Of a stretch of 64,000 nt of DNA, positions 34,483 through 47,573 are shown piece by piece. This DNA is from Cryptomeria japonica (taxonomy: Eukaryota; Streptophyta; Pinopsida; Cupressales; Cupressaceae), in assembly GCF_030272615.1 (NCBI RefSeq), contig NC_081409.1:207621190-207685189 (forward strand), written 5' to 3'. Position 1 is the stretch's first letter. Each line of letters begins with the position of its first letter. The notes beneath the pieces were generated by a model. That model saw only the letters and a list, made by a program, of their open reading frames with translations, ran no database searches and was not told where the DNA came from. The position numbers and the translations under genes are program-made.

Positions 34483-34843
34483 AATGGTATCAAAGCTAGT
34501 TTGTGAACCTGTTGTTGAACAATGTGTTGTTTATACACCGATTGGCTGGAGAGAAGATTGAGGCAACTTGTGGACTTGTTCAGATAATTGAATGTGAGGA
34601 AGAGCAAGGTTTGTAGGTAGACTGTCGATCCTAGAGCTTGAGCTTGAGGCAGTTAGTGGGTGGAGACTTGAACAGATCGTTGATTGAGGTAGGCTACAGT
34701 TTGGACCGGTAGATCATTATGGAGAGGCAACTAGAAGTTGTGGTTAGATCGTTGAATCCCCTGAGGCAATTGCAAGTACCTATTGACTGATCGCCGAACC
34801 AGATCAAGTGATAGGACTCACTTTTCAATTAACCCCGAGAGTC
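34483..34843 (+). other. interior of element C: PBS and 350 bp without a gene
   Basis: The PBS TGGTATCAAAGC is at 34485-34496. No convincing polypurine tract was found before the 3' LTR (CCCCGAGAGTC is the nearest). No coding motif is visible. Confidence 0.75.
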
Positions 34844-35741
34844 TGATGCAGGAGCACTGGTCTAGTTCTTACCAGTTGGGCATTTTTCAATGGAATTGCT
34901 TGAGAGTGTGGCATTTCTTCATGTTTGAGTGTTTAGCATTGTGGTTTTGGGTTTATTCCCTTGTGTTTGTGTTCTTTATCATGTTCGAGTTTCATAGCAT
35001 TTGGTTTTTTTTCGATGAGATGTGGATTTCGGTATTATCTTAGTTGATGTGTTCTTACTAGTTAGTCTTGCAGTATGTTGAGCTAAAATGATTTCAGGTT
35101 GCGGTTGATCTCTGTGACTGATGGATCATTAGAGGTGTTTCTTTGGGTCTTGGTCAGTATTCTTAGAGGTCTGCACATAGTTTTATGATTTGGAGATTGT
35201 TCTTAGTGATTTAAGCTAACATGTTATCGTTGCACGTTTCATGAACCTATTGGTCTTTGGGCTGACTTGATTGAGTGTAATCATTTGCATATGGTATAAA
35301 TGGAATCTTGTGAATCATTTGTAAGGGAGAGAAGTTAGAAGATATAAGACAAAGCTTGGAGATTGAGTGAAGATGTAGAACCCGCGAGATTCTGATCCAG
35401 TAGGACTGAAACCGAAAGACTGAGGTGTGGATTAGGGTAGAACCGGTAGACTATTATCGGAAGCCAATTTGATATGTGGATGATCTGCGGATCTTGTAAT
35501 TGCATTCCTAGCATTATTTGTATCCTAAACTTTGATCCAACATGCGGCATGTGTAATCCTTCAGATTGTACTAAGATTCATTCACATTGTTTACTGTTTA
35601 TGTGTTATGTGTTGTTACTGGTTGTTCTTTCTATTATTTCTAGCACCTTGTTACCGGTTACCAGTATGCTTTGCATGGTTTATGTTCTAAGCTGCAAGGT
35701 TGGGTTGTCCTTCATTGGATCTCCCTGCCTTGATTGTGTCA
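34844..35741 (+). repeat. 3' LTR of element C
   Basis: It is 898 bp, starting TGATGCAGGAGCACTGGTCT and ending GATTGTGTCA, followed by the TSD CATTC. It is uninterrupted and therefore shows the sequence into which D inserted in the other copy. Confidence 0.88.
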
Positions 35742-36235
35742 CATTCCTCCAAATGTCTACCGACATCTCTAATGCTGTCGGCAAGATTAGTCACACTATG
35801 AATATTATTCTCAACACTTTCATCTTCCAACATTCTCAGATACTCATACTTATTCTTCAGATTCATTAGCCTAGCCTTCTTTGTCTTTGAATCTCCTTCA
35901 TATACCAAACACAAATGTTCCCATATAGCTTTTGCTTCCTTTAATCTTTGTTCCCTTCCAAATACGAAATCACTTATATAATTGAAAATTATAGCTCTAA
36001 TCTTCGCATTAGTCTCCTTCAAATTTATATCATCCAGAGTCTGAGCACCACCTTGCGGAGGTGTATATCTGATTTGAATGATTTCCCAAATTCCATTCTA
36101 CAATATCTTCAAATGTGACTTCATTCTCTCCTTCTAGTATGAAAATTTTGTACCATCAAAGATCAAAATTTTGTAATGCATGTCCTACACCATACCAGAT
36201 CTACCTCAAGTGTTTAAGCTTACTCAAGAGGAAAC
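35742..36235 (-). pseudogene. gag of element B, N-terminal part
   Basis: The minus strand reads a UBN2-type gag: ISDFVFGREQRLKEAKAIWE, HLCLVYEGDSKTKKARLMNL, then a helical stretch ending IRDVGRHLEEC at the C insertion. After removal of C the frame runs on into NIVHKVLLNLHKSYKK at 28892. It corresponds to the capsid-forming part of Copia gag. Confidence 0.8.
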
Positions 36236-36254
36236 TTTCTTCGATACCAAGTAT

Positions 36255-37391
36255 TGAGCCCAATTGAGGACTGAGAGGGAGGGGTGAATCAATCCAATAC
36301 AAAAATTAATGCAACACATAAACAATTAAACATCAACATACATCCAACACATGAACACCAAGATTTTCTACGTGGAAAACCCAAATAGGGAAAAACCATG
36401 GTAACCGTCTGGCCACAAAATATATCCACTATGTATATCATATTACAAAGAAAAGAGCTCACTGCTCTGGAATTGAAAACCAAGGCTAACTACTCACGAC
36501 ATAAGATACAAAAGAGGACTTGCAAAACCTGAAGCTAACTGCAATAGGGAAAGATACAAAAATGATATGACAAGAAGGATCTTCTTATCATGAAGTTGTC
36601 CTTGAACTCTACATCAAATGACCAACATCAAAAAACACACAACTCAGACCTCAACTACCAACAACCTATCTCATTTCTCTACCACATTATCTTCACATTA
36701 CATATTCACTCTACCACACTTCCTCTCTCTTTCTCATACTATTCTCACATTTATAACTCAATCATACACATTCTTTATATACAAGATAGATCATCAGAGC
36801 TTTAACCAAGTTGTCCTGAACCAAAAAATACCTTCCAAACCAAAAATACACATGTTGATCCACTCCAAGACAAAGAGGGGACTAAAACACATCTTCCAGA
36901 GCTCAATTCACCAATCCATAATCACTAGAATATAACCAACAACACATTCACATGCTACACATCCATATAAGCAATTAACAGCCAAAACATACTCTCCAAT
37001 GCAAATAACTCAAATCCAGATCTCCACACACTACGATGAGACCCATAACACATCAAACAATCTCCCACAAATCATATCTAGACCTAACGATAGGTCAACC
37101 ATAGAATATCACAACCAACAACAAATAATGCTACAACACTTGAAGAACACAAAGGTATATTTGGACTACAAAACAATCATATCCACGATACCAAAACTAT
37201 ATCTAACAAAGATAACCATAATAAGTCATCCCAACAACACTTTCTGAACCCAAACACTTTTGTAACAACAAATGAACACCTGCAAAACCAACATAGAAAT
37301 ATATCTCTACACCACAAACATTCCAAACCAATGTCAGTCTAGTACAACAAGTTTGACCTCAATGGAAACCATAGCAACACATACTTCCAAC
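36255..37391 (-). repeat. 5' LTR of element B
   Basis: On the minus strand it ends GATTCACCCCTCCCTCTCAG...GGCTCA before the PBS. It contains the 'acgtggaaaacccaaatagggaaaaacc' module near 36370-36400 and shares sequence along its length with the LTRs of E (for example 'acgatgagaccca' near 37034 versus 39430). The 5' edge abuts the solo LTR at 37392 and has lost a clear TG. Confidence 0.7.
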
Positions 37392-38963
37392 TGATAACTC
37401 AATGATGAACCACTAGTACCAAATCGGTACTGAGAGGGGGGGGTGAATCAGTACAAACACCAATACAGTCCAAAACTAGTTTGACAGCAAATACTCCAAA
37501 AGACTAACAAACACGGATATCGGTAAAATAGAGTGCAACCGGCAACATCCAGTATAGCTCAACCAGTCATGAACCGGTCACTCAATAAGCTTTCCTCTTG
37601 GCTCAATACCACAGTATCATTATATACCCATGCATAAACAAGTAAACTTAACCATCAGATCTTCACAACAGTGAGTTCAATATGTTTTATAGACAGGCAT
37701 AAAACATAGAACCTTCATGTGCTTAACAGGTAAAACAAAGCATCACTAGACAAAAGCATTTCACATGACACACATATTTTTCACGTGGAAACCCAACTGG
37801 GAAAAACCATGGTGGGGATGAATACCCACAAGCTACTTTTTGAACTCTTTAGAAGTCTTCTCTGTTAGGAGCCTTGTCCGGTTAAGGACATTACAATAGG
37901 TTCTGGTAGGAACCGATCCTGTTAGGGATCACCCAGTTAAGGGATACCCGGTTAAGGGTTAAACCAGTAGGATCACCTTGTTAGAGGATTTCAAGAACTC
38001 AATAGTTGAAAGGATCTCCTAAGCTTCTCAAGCTTCTCAGAACTCATTAGCCTCGAGTTACCCGGTTAAGGGATTTAAAACAAGCCAGTTAAGACCACCC
38101 GATTTAAGGGATTTTGAATCAAGCCAGTTAAGGCTACCCTGTTAGGGGATTTTACAACTGTTGAAGTGGTTAGAGATCAACAGGTATTACAATGATTTGT
38201 TAACAGCACTCAATGCTAATGCAGATCCGTTTTGGCTCCTCTTCACCTTCTGCACATTCACTTTGCAGATATCTCTTCTCTCCTTTGGTCTGGCAAGAAT
38301 CGCTTATCACTTCCCTTGGATACACACTCACAACTTTTTCCAACAACCTCAGAAAGAAACACAACATCGACCTTATAGGAAACATACAAGTCGGTAGCAA
38401 AAACCCTAAACCCTAAACCTGTTAGGTTAAGCAATTCAAACGGTTCGATCCTGACTGTTGAATCATGCTGCATTAAATGCAACAATCTTGAATCGATCTC
38501 AAGACATTCTCCATCATCCATTATCCACCGTTTTCATGGTGGCTGATAACCCATCACGCATTATCACCGTTTGACAGACTTCGCACTTTCCCGAGGTGGA
38601 TAGGAATAGTCTTCTTCATGCAAGATCCTTCACGCGCATAGAGCTTACGTGGCAACATGATCTGTCCTCCATCATACTGCTAACTCATCACATGAAGATT
38701 ACCGATTGAGTCACTTGAGTTGCTCCAACCGGAAACCCTGAAGTGGAAGCTACCTACCAAACGGCAACCATACAATGCTTCCATGTGTCGGTTCACCTTG
38801 AACAAATGTGCCGCTTCACTTTGGCATATAAACCGGTTCATACATATGTCGGTTGCTCTCTCTTCACCTATCACATGTGCCGGTTCTCACCATGTCTCAT
38901 ATTGACATCAATGACAACATACAATATCATTATGTCTTCATGCCGGTTCACATAATGCCAACA
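37392..38963 (-). mobile_element. solo LTR, family A (alpha subtype)
   Basis: On the minus strand it begins TGTTGGCATTATG and ends GTTCATCATTGAGTTATCA; 1572 bp. It contains the C-rich box at about 37430-37452, the 'ttttcacgtggaaacccaac' module near 37780 and a tandem array of gttaaggga units (37870-38160). The flanks are CCAAC/CCAAT, a near-match of 5 bp, but the sequences on the two sides come from different LTR copies, so it is unclear whether this is a true TSD. Confidence 0.8.
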
Positions 38964-38968
38964 CCAAT

Positions 38969-40057
38969 ATCAACATGATATCTTACTGAATGTATCTCCT
39001 TCAAAGCTCTTCACAAACTAACTTTTGCACATCCATAGTCTCAAATATATTTGCATATCATTCACATTTCCTTCTCATCAATTTACTCTCTATCCCATAC
39101 ACAAATCATACATCCACATTCCTTAAATATAAGATAAATCATCATAAATCTAATTGAGGGTTGGTCGAAAACAAAATAAACATGATTACACAAAATAATC
39201 CACCTGGACCCAAAAAAATCAAAGCAGTCCACTCTAGGAGAAAGAGGGAACCCAAAAACATCACAATACATCCTCCCAAGTTGAATCCAACAAACCCCAC
39301 ACACTAACACATCCTCCAAAGATGCCACCAAAAAGTAACATATAGATAAATAATAAAGCTTAGCAGGGAGTCAACCAAAAGACATCTTTCGAATCAAATT
39401 ACCTAGCACATATCTCCATACACCATGGTGAGACCCATATAAATATTCTAACTCAATCTATAATTCATATCTAGACCAAAAATATATGATCCAAATAGAA
39501 TAATCCAATTGGACACATCAAACCATAACACAATTGAAAATACCAAGCATAATCCAACACAACTTACTTTCGGAATAGAAACACCACTAGAGAGTTGGAC
39601 TAGGACATTTCATGAACCATATAAACATGTCTATGAAACCACAACATAAGATTCAACATATCCAAAGGCCACCAAGAATTTTATAGACTAATCTAACAGA
39701 TGCTCTTACTATCCAAAAATGGTAACATCCAACCTCTACAATCCTTGAACCAAAAAACTAGTCGATGCAACATCCATAAAGCATAATATTTACCATTCGA
39801 AGGAATGAAAATCATTCTACCAATGGGCCATTAAATATCTTGTATATATTAAAAACTCTTTCCTACATATTAAACTTGCTACAACCAACACCAATACATC
39901 AAACTCAATAGAAACACTAAACACTAGAGAAGGAAACTTGCAATAATACAAAACCATATCTAGACCAAACTCTAGTGAAACACCAAGTTCAAACACCAAA
40001 TTTGACATCAATGACAATACAAATTAGATATCAATAAAATAACTCTGATTGCCAATA
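38969..40057 (-). repeat. 3' LTR of element E, truncated at its 3' end
   Basis: It starts on the minus strand TATTGGCAATCAG (TG changed to TA) right after the purine tract 40072-40058. It matches the 5' LTR pieces at 49080-49441, 54451-55013 and 56507-56672 in order, and lacks the F and solo-LTR insertions, so it provides empty sites for both (about 39309-39325 and 39875-39879). Confidence 0.85.
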
Positions 40058-40074
40058 ATCTCCCCCTTTGACAT

Positions 40075-41161
40075 CAAAGATGAAGATCAACTAGATTTCT
40101 AGTAACAACACACTCTACTACTCCCCCTGAGAGTAGCAAAATCACAAATCCAAGAGACAAAGAATAAGCCTTGAATCTCCCCTTGGAAATATGCACCACC
40201 CTTATGCATATAGTTATAGAAAGGAGGGGAAATGACCCCTAGTTTCATCCTGAGATACTCAAAAGCATCCTTTGCCAACGCTTTAGTAAAAATGTTTGCA
40301 ACATGTTCTTTTGTAGAAACATACTCCAATATCACTTCTCTCTTAAGAAATGATACTTGATCGAAGTATGTTTAGTTCTTGAATGCATCACTAGATTCTT
40401 TGAAATATTTCTAACACTAGTATTATCACACATGATGGGAATAGCTTCATCATACATTACTCGGATATCCTTAAGAGTATATTTCATCTATATAACATGA
40501 ACATAGCAAGATGTTGTAGAAATGTATTTTGCTTCTACAGTAGATATAGATATTGAGTCGTGCTTCTTACTTAACTACTAGACCAACCTGTCTCCCAGGA
40601 AGAATGCACCACCACTAGTACATTTCCTATCATCAACACATCCAACCCAATCTACATATCTATATGACTTTAGCATGAAATCTCCATTCTTTTTATACCA
40701 AAAACCAAAATTTGAGGTACCTTTCAGATACCTAAAAATCCTCTTCACTACTTGCTCATGTGATAGCTTTGAACTAGCCTCAAATATTGCAACTAAATAA
40801 ATAACTTGCATGATATCTAGTCTAGAGGTAGTTAAATATAATAGTCCTCCAGTCATAGATGTGTACTTCTTCTGATCAATTTCTGAAGATTTTTCATCTT
40901 TTCTCAACTTACAACCAACAACCAAGGGAGTTGTAACTAGTTTATAATTTTCCATTTCAAACTTCTTCAATGTTTCCTTGTCATATTTGGCTTGTGAAAT
41001 AAAATTTTCCTTTTCTAATTGCATAACTTGCAAACCAAGAAAGAATGACAACTCACCAATCATTGACATTTCAAATTCCTTGTGTATTTCTTTTGCAAAC
41101 TCTTTGCATACATCATCATTTCCTCCAAATATAATATCATCAACATAAACAACAACAATTA
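40075..41161 (-). pseudogene. RT (C-terminal part) and RNase H of element E
   Basis: The minus strand from 41161 reads [14 protein letters not shown] (the catalytic YVDD box), EIHKEFEMSMIGELSFFLGL, VGCKLRKDE and FRYLKGTSNFGFWYKK, then WVGCVDDRKCTSGGAFFLG and, at 40335-40099, EYVSTKEHVANIFTKAL of the RNase H C-terminus. Stops and a shift lie between 40335 and 40578. In life it would copy the element's RNA and remove the template strand. Confidence 0.85.
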
Positions 41162-42632
41162 GGCCACGGGTCTTCACAGGGAAGGAAGCAATTACTATAG
41201 ACACAGAAAACTTAGCAAGGAGGACATTGAGCGATACCCTGAAACGGCAAAGGAAGCACCTGGTAAAGCTAAGCAAGACCTACTACCCGCCTAGGGCATT
41301 TGTTAAGTCATGGAGGGAGGTTTTGTTTTCTATTATGCGATACATTACCTTGGATGGCAGATTCAACAAAGTGTATGGCTTTCATTTTGTATTGCTCAAT
41401 CATTACAAGTATGATGAAAAAGTTAATATACCATTTTTCCTAATTTGTTCAATGAATGCTACCATTAAAGCCCATAGAGAGAACCCTAAGGGTGATACAG
41501 CCATGCACCAAGGTCTTATGGTTTTAATTTACAACTATTTAAAAGCTAACCAAATTGCCTGTCCCTAGCCTTCTATCTCTAAGTCTGAGGAGGAAGGTTC
41601 AGATTCTAGTTTTTCTATGGGTGATGAGTCTGAAAGTTATTCGATAAGTGATTCAGAGGAGAGTCTGGAAGATTCTGAAGCTGAACTTGGTAAGAAAAAG
41701 AAAACGGGTGAGTACTAAGCCGTCATCTTCTAAGGGTAAGAAAAAAACTAAAGAAAAGGTTTTCCAGATTCACTCCTCGGAGGAGGAGGAGGTCTCTGAG
41801 GACTCTGAGAAGGATGAACCCCAGTCCCCTTGGAAAAATAAAACTAAAACTTCCTTTCAAATAAGGAACAAATAGAAAAGGCGGGACAATTATGAAATGG
41901 AATTGGAGGATAAAGTGCAAAGAAAGGATCCTAACGTCGACCAATAAATGGAGGAGGAGATCACAGGGGAAGGTTTTGATCAGATCACTAGTGGCCATGT
42001 TCCCAATAATGAACAGGACAATCTTGGTGAGAAAATCCCCCCTTCAAATCCTCCTACTAAGGGTTTGAAAGGGTTTGTGGACACCCTCAATTGGTTAATT
42101 AACAGTCATAGGAAAGTTATGGAGGATAATAAGAAGCTGAGCCATAGGGTCCAAATTTTGGAGACAATTAGTATTGGTCAAGGTAAATATATGGCGAAAT
42201 ATGTTGAGGATTTGAGTAAAACCATTGCCAGAGCCAAAGAGATTAGAGATTCCTTCAACCCTAGGTTTGAGCAAATTGAGAAGGTCCTGGTAGAGATAAA
42301 AACCAATGTCAATGCTACGGACCAAAGAATGGCAGAAACTGACAACAAATTCAACAAAATTGAAAAATGCCTCAAAAGCATTATTGAACAAAGCTATAGC
42401 ATTCTGAAGGCCTCGGTCCAAAATTCTCATCAGAAAACTGGAGAATGAGAAGGATTCCCTAGAGCTGGAACCTAAAACTGAAGGTATGGGAGAGGTGCAA
42501 GGACCTAGAACAAGGACCCGAGGCAAAAAGAAGGAGAAGAAGCCAAACAAGGAAATGGAAGAACTCAAAGTTGCTTCGGCAAACTATGACTAGCTGGTCA
42601 ATAAGGCGGTTGATCTTCTCAAGTCTTTTTAG
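41162..42632 (+). pseudogene. unrecognised protein in the retrocopy: basic and acidic linker plus coiled coil
   Basis: The frame open from 41164 gives a folded-looking domain with KTYYPPRAFVKSW, RYITLDGRFNKVYGFHFVLLNHY and GDTAMHQGLMVLIYNYLKAN (to a TAG near 41568). After a shift come Ser/Glu/Lys-rich segments (41580-41875), then a helical coiled-coil-like region (41948-42448: NRKVMEDNKKL-type heptads, TDQRMAETDNKFNKIEKCL), and after another shift a basic tail (TRTRGKKKEKKPNKEMEE, about 42510-42560). Stops include two TAGs and one TAA, each one C-to-T step from CAG or CAA. I do not recognise the family. It may be a host-gene retrocopy or an ORF1-like protein. Confidence 0.5.
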
Positions 42633-42833
42633 TTGTTCTTTGTTATTTAGGTCTTTTCTCTGATTTTTTTGCTTTGTTGTTCCTTTCTTTTGTTGTCCAT
42701 TCGGTTTATTGGCCTTTTTGTCAATCTTTTGTAAGTTGTTTCTATGCTGGCCTGGATGCTCTATGTTGAACTATCTTATGCTCCTCTGTTAAAGGTTTCG
42801 GGTCCTTAAAACCTATTTTTCATATTAATCAAA
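41162..42833 (+). mobile_element. retrocopy-like insertion with 7-8 bp TSD and A-rich 3' end
   Basis: It interrupts the RT of E between the flanks ACAATTA (41155-41161) and ACAATTA (42834-42840); the match extends to 8 bp with a preceding A. It ends CATATTAATCAAA, an A-rich tail. A coding frame is already open at the first base, so the unit is 5'-truncated. These traits fit LINE-mediated retroposition, but it contains no LINE endonuclease or RT. Confidence 0.7.
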
Positions 42834-42840
42834 ACAATTA

Positions 42841-44963
42841 GTAGTTTGTTACCTTCAACATTGAAATAATGATTGATGTCAATAGTACCTTTTCTAAAAA
42901 TTTGTTGTACCAAATATCTATCTAGTCTATCAAACCAAGCTTCGGGTTCTTGTTTGAGTTCATATAATGCTTTCTTCAACCTACAAACCATATCCAGATC
43001 TTCTGACAGTTTGAACCCGTCTGGCTAATCAACATATACTTCTTCAAGTTCTCCATTTAGAAGAGTTGACTTAACATCAATTTAATATACCATAGAGTTC
43101 TTATAAGTAGAAAAGGCAAGAAAAAAGTCTCCTCAAAATCTATACTTTTAACTTGTGAATAACTTTTGCATACCAGCCTTGCCTTGTTCCTTGTAATTTG
43201 TACTTGTTCATTTAGCTTATTCCAAAACATCCACTTAGTTCCTATTACATTTTTGTCCACTAGTTTGGGTACCAATTCCCATGTCTATTTTTTTTCATAT
43301 GATTTAGCTTTTCTTCTATTGCTTTTACCCAACTATCTTCTTTTCTTACTTCTTCATAAGACTTTGGTTCAACTTATAAAAGAAAACAATAATTTGCTTG
43401 CTCACTTGCTTCTACAACTCTTCTTCTTGTCTGGACACTTTTATTTTTATATCCAACAATTTGATCTTCTAAATGATTCTCTCTCACATATTTGGTTGGA
43501 GTCTTAGGAACTTGCTCAAATTCTTCTTCTTCTTCTTCATTTGTCTCTTTTCTAGTTTTTTCTTTTAGATCAATCTTCCTTTCAATAGCAACTATAATAA
43601 TATCCTCACTCTTATGTTTAGGTTTAGAGGCAATTTGATCCTATTCTTCATATACTTTTATGTTTGTGCTCTCCACTATATTGTTTGGTCTCTTGTTGTA
43701 GCATTAGTAAGCCTTTCTATTTGTAGCATATCCCATAGATATAGCTTCATTTTCTCTAGTATCAAACTTTCCTATATAATCTTCATCTCTTATAATATAG
43801 AATCTACTTCAAAAGATTCTAAAATACTTCACTATAGGAGGTCTTCCATTCCAAATATCATAAGTCCTCTTAGTATGATTTACTCTTCTATGTACCCTAT
43901 TAAGAATATAGACAGTAGTATGCACAACTTCTTTCCAATACACATTAACTAAGTTAGCATCCTTCAATATAGTTCTAGCTATCTCAATAATAGTCATATT
44001 CTTCCGATCTACAACTTCATTCTGCTAAGGGGTTCTTGGGGCAAAAAAAATCCATCTAATTCCATGTTTCTCACAAAAGATATCAAACTCATTGGAAGTG
44101 AACTCTCCTATAAGACCTCAAACACTTGATTTTATAATCTACTTGATTTTCAACCATTGACTTATCACTTTAAATTTTCACAAGCTTCAAATTTTTATTT
44201 TAACAATGTAACTCAGGTCATTTTAGAGTAATCATCAATCAGCAACATAAAGTACCCTTCTTCATTAATTAATTTTGCCCTTGTAGATCTACAAATATCT
44301 GTGTGAATAAGCTCTAAAATTTTAACAAGTATAATATTCTTTGTTCTTAAATCTCCTCTTCATCTATTTTCCTATTTGACATTCCCTACACAAAGTATCA
44401 GTAGGTTTGATAATTCTTGATAAATATCTCACAACTTTAGTAGTACTCATCTTCACCATGTTATCAAAATTTACATGTCCCATTCTTTTGTGTCACAACC
44501 AACATTCACTACTCTATGCCAGCAAACAAGTGCTTCCACTCTTGTCTTTTAGATAATAAAAATCCCCATTTTCTCTAACACCTTTTTCTACTAATCTTCC
44601 TTATTTTCCTTTTCTAATTACACATCTAGACTAGTTGAATGAAATTTAATAGCCTTTTATTTCATATTTAACCAACACTTAACAAGTTATGTCTTAGACC
44701 TGCAACATAATAAACATCATTAGTTTTATGTTTACCATCAATTGTAATGCTTTCTATCACACAAATAGGTGCAACTTCCTCTCCTACAAATTTCACTAAT
44801 CCTCCATCATACTTGTCAAGATTAATGAACTCCTCCTTATCACTGATCATATGATTTGAGATTTTGGAGTCAATGATCCAGTCTTTTGGTTCCACTTTAG
44901 CATGCAATGCAGTCTTTTCACTTAATAAATTTTTGTTGTTCTTCAATATTTCCAATCTTCCAG
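42841..44963 (-). pseudogene. protease, integrase and RT (N-terminal part) of element E
   Basis: On the minus strand from 44963: WIIDSKISNHMISD (protease; the family's DSG is DSK here), VYYVAGLRHNLLSVG, then a decayed integrase with ARTILKDANLVNVYWKEVVH near 43960-43900. RT begins at 43275 with [26 protein letters not shown] and DFEETF, and continues at 42991 with VCRLKKALYELKQEPEAW, to the insertion at 42840. There are many stops and shifts. Confidence 0.8.
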
Positions 44964-44968
44964 ACATT

Positions 44969-47573
44969 TTTTAGACACAAGTTGCCACTGAGAGGGGGGT
45001 GAATCAATGGTTATCAAACTTTAACCTTTTATCCCCAAATGTGCACACCAGTTAACTCATCAAGGATAAAAGATACCTACCAGTGAGATAAGGAGAGAGA
45101 TTAGAAGAAAGCACACAAAAAGCACATCACATAACATTGGTTTATATGAGGAAAAACCTCAGTGAGAAATATTGTTGGAGTCTACTACTCTAATCCAGCC
45201 TCACAATAAAAATAATGGTTACAACATTTAGGGCACCAACCAGAACACCATTCCTGATAGTTTATGGGCACCAACCCAAACACCACTCCTGATAGTTTAT
45301 GGGAACCAACCCCTGCACCGAGCACCAATTCAATGAACACAATGAGTAAAATCAATACAATAGTTATAACCCGGTTACAAATGAGTTTTGTAACCTCTGC
45401 ATAACATCTCTCTTCCAGTTTAACTCTTCTTTATCAGTCCTCCTCTTCTCTGTTCTCTATTGGTTCTCTGAGCCTTCTTCTCTGTCTCTTCCTCTGGTCA
45501 CTATTGTTGCCTTGTCTGCTTTCTTCTCACTCTCTTTCTGTGATCTTCTTTTATTGCTGTTGCTAAATTATCACCACCAGCTCAACCATTTTCTGTATCA
45601 TTGGTTCTTCTACTACCGTTTGTCTACTTACTCTTATCCTTCTTTCAATCAGCCTCTATCTTCTCTGATCTCTTTTGATCCTCACTCTACACTCCTTTAC
45701 TCTATGTTTCCTTTTTATTGGTTTACTTAATTGCTAAAACCTTTAGCAGCTTACCAGTTACTTTGGCCACACCGGTTTGACCTTCTGTTAAACACTCTTA
45801 CCAATTTCTCCCTTCAACACTCTCAATTGCTTCAAGGTTTAGCACTAAAACACTTAGTCTATTTTTCTGCACTCTTCACTTGCATCTGGCATCTAGCATT
45901 TGACCTCCTTCATCGACCTTCAAAACAGCAACCACTTAGATCTTAAACCTACATATTTATACTCAATCTTTCCCGCCAAAATGGAAACTCAAACTTCACG
46001 CCCTAGTATTTTCTTCATCAACTCAATTCGTATCAAGACGTGATCGGATCCCTTCTTCGAGATTGACAACCTGCAATAGACCACCTATCACTGCCAATCT
46101 TTTTGTGTCCAATATATGTTTTTTATATTTAGCAAACATTACAAGCTGATCATCGACTTGTATTTGTCAATCTCTCGGTTTGCAACTCTAAATCTAATCA
46201 GCACCAGGACATCCTGTGTCGATCAGAGCACACCCTAGAACTCCTTCATTTGGTTTGCATCAAGTCGCAAACCTTTTTCCTCAACCCATGATTTATGCCA
46301 TCAATATTAATGTTGACCAGTCACCAACTACCTTACCAACAACTTCGATGATGCAATGTTCATTCGCCACTTGGAGACCACATGACATCTCAGTCTATAT
46401 CCAGCTTAGCTCGGTCATCTGTGTTGGTTTAGTATCTATCACTAACCACTTCATATACTACTAGTTCTTACCTACTAGTTCTCTAACCCTACCGATTATC
46501 CTTCATGTCTGCACATTATTGTTCTGCCAGTGGATCACATTAACTCGGTCACCAACCTTGTCAACCTGCTACATGCTCATCTTCATCTAAGGAGAGCCTT
46601 TTACTTTTGCATTTTTTGGTCTCTTTGTTAGCTTTACCAATGGACATCTATATCGGTAATATCTCATGCATGTATATTGGTAACCAGCTTGATGACACCA
46701 TGCCATCAAACTTCAAATGTCTCCATCTGTGGCAGCACCAATCTCCATTTGCATTCTGGATGCACTCTTTGTCTGCAGTTGAACCTTTCCTTCTTCTTCA
46801 TTGTCCTGGACATCATCTTAATCGGTTTGACAAAGTGACACCCATAACTTATTTACTCTTCCTTCTTTGTTCCAGTCATGCCTACTCTTGTTGATCCAGT
46901 GCACATCTCTAATTTCATGCACCTCATGCATCATTGTGTTTCACCACTCAATCTAGTGTGAGCCTTAAATCACCTACCTTCTACTTTCATGTCTTATCTT
47001 GGAGGGTTAAGATGCATTCCATGCATATTGTGAGATAAGCTTAGTATGACCACTTACCGATGGAGGTAGATAAATAGTAGCACTTAAACTGCCAATTACT
47101 GGTGGGAGAGAATCTTTGTCACTTGCCGGTATTAATGTGACTTACCTGAGGAGCAGATACATCTTCAACTTGACATATGACCTAGTATACTTTTCCATAT
47201 GTCTTCCTTGCTTACTGAGGTAACACTATTCTCTGTCAGTCTTTTCTTCATCAAGTGACAACATCATTGACCAATGGGAGTCTTGTTGATTGACATCCAA
47301 CTGCTTACCAGTTGACTGTACTACCTCCATTAGCTCAACCTTGCTTGCTCAATGTTCACATGCTTGTCAGTTGGCAACAACACACTGCCAACATTCACTT
47401 ACCGGTTGTCATTCCATACCGGTCTCCAATAATTACTCATTGGTCAACCTACCGTACCAGTTGACATCAGTGACAACACAATCCGATTGACATCAATGAT
47501 AGCAATACCAACAACCTCCAATACTGATTGCCATGCTATATCAGTTGACATCAATCACAACATAGTGCCAACA
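44969..47573 (-). mobile_element. solo LTR, family A (beta subtype, long form)
   Basis: It has TG...-type ends on the minus strand (TGTTGGCACTATG at 47573) and the near-perfect TSD ACATT (44964-44968) / ACATC (47574-47578). Removing it with one TSD rejoins the gag/protease linker of E in frame. At 2605 bp it is 1 kb longer than its relative at 9781-11386. It contains a 36-bp unit ('gggcaccaaccc.aacaccactcctgatagttta') repeated about 2.5 times at 45228-45315. Confidence 0.82.

Noticed and set aside
37870-38160. Regularly spaced 'ggttaaggga' words resembling a CRISPR-like array
   Set aside because: The units are degenerate, both unit and spacer are similar between copies, and they lie within a plant LTR; this is a minisatellite.
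45512-46894. Ser/Leu-rich frames in the plus strand of the long solo LTR
   Set aside because: They run opposite to the LTR orientation, in CT-rich LTR sequence, with no conserved domain.
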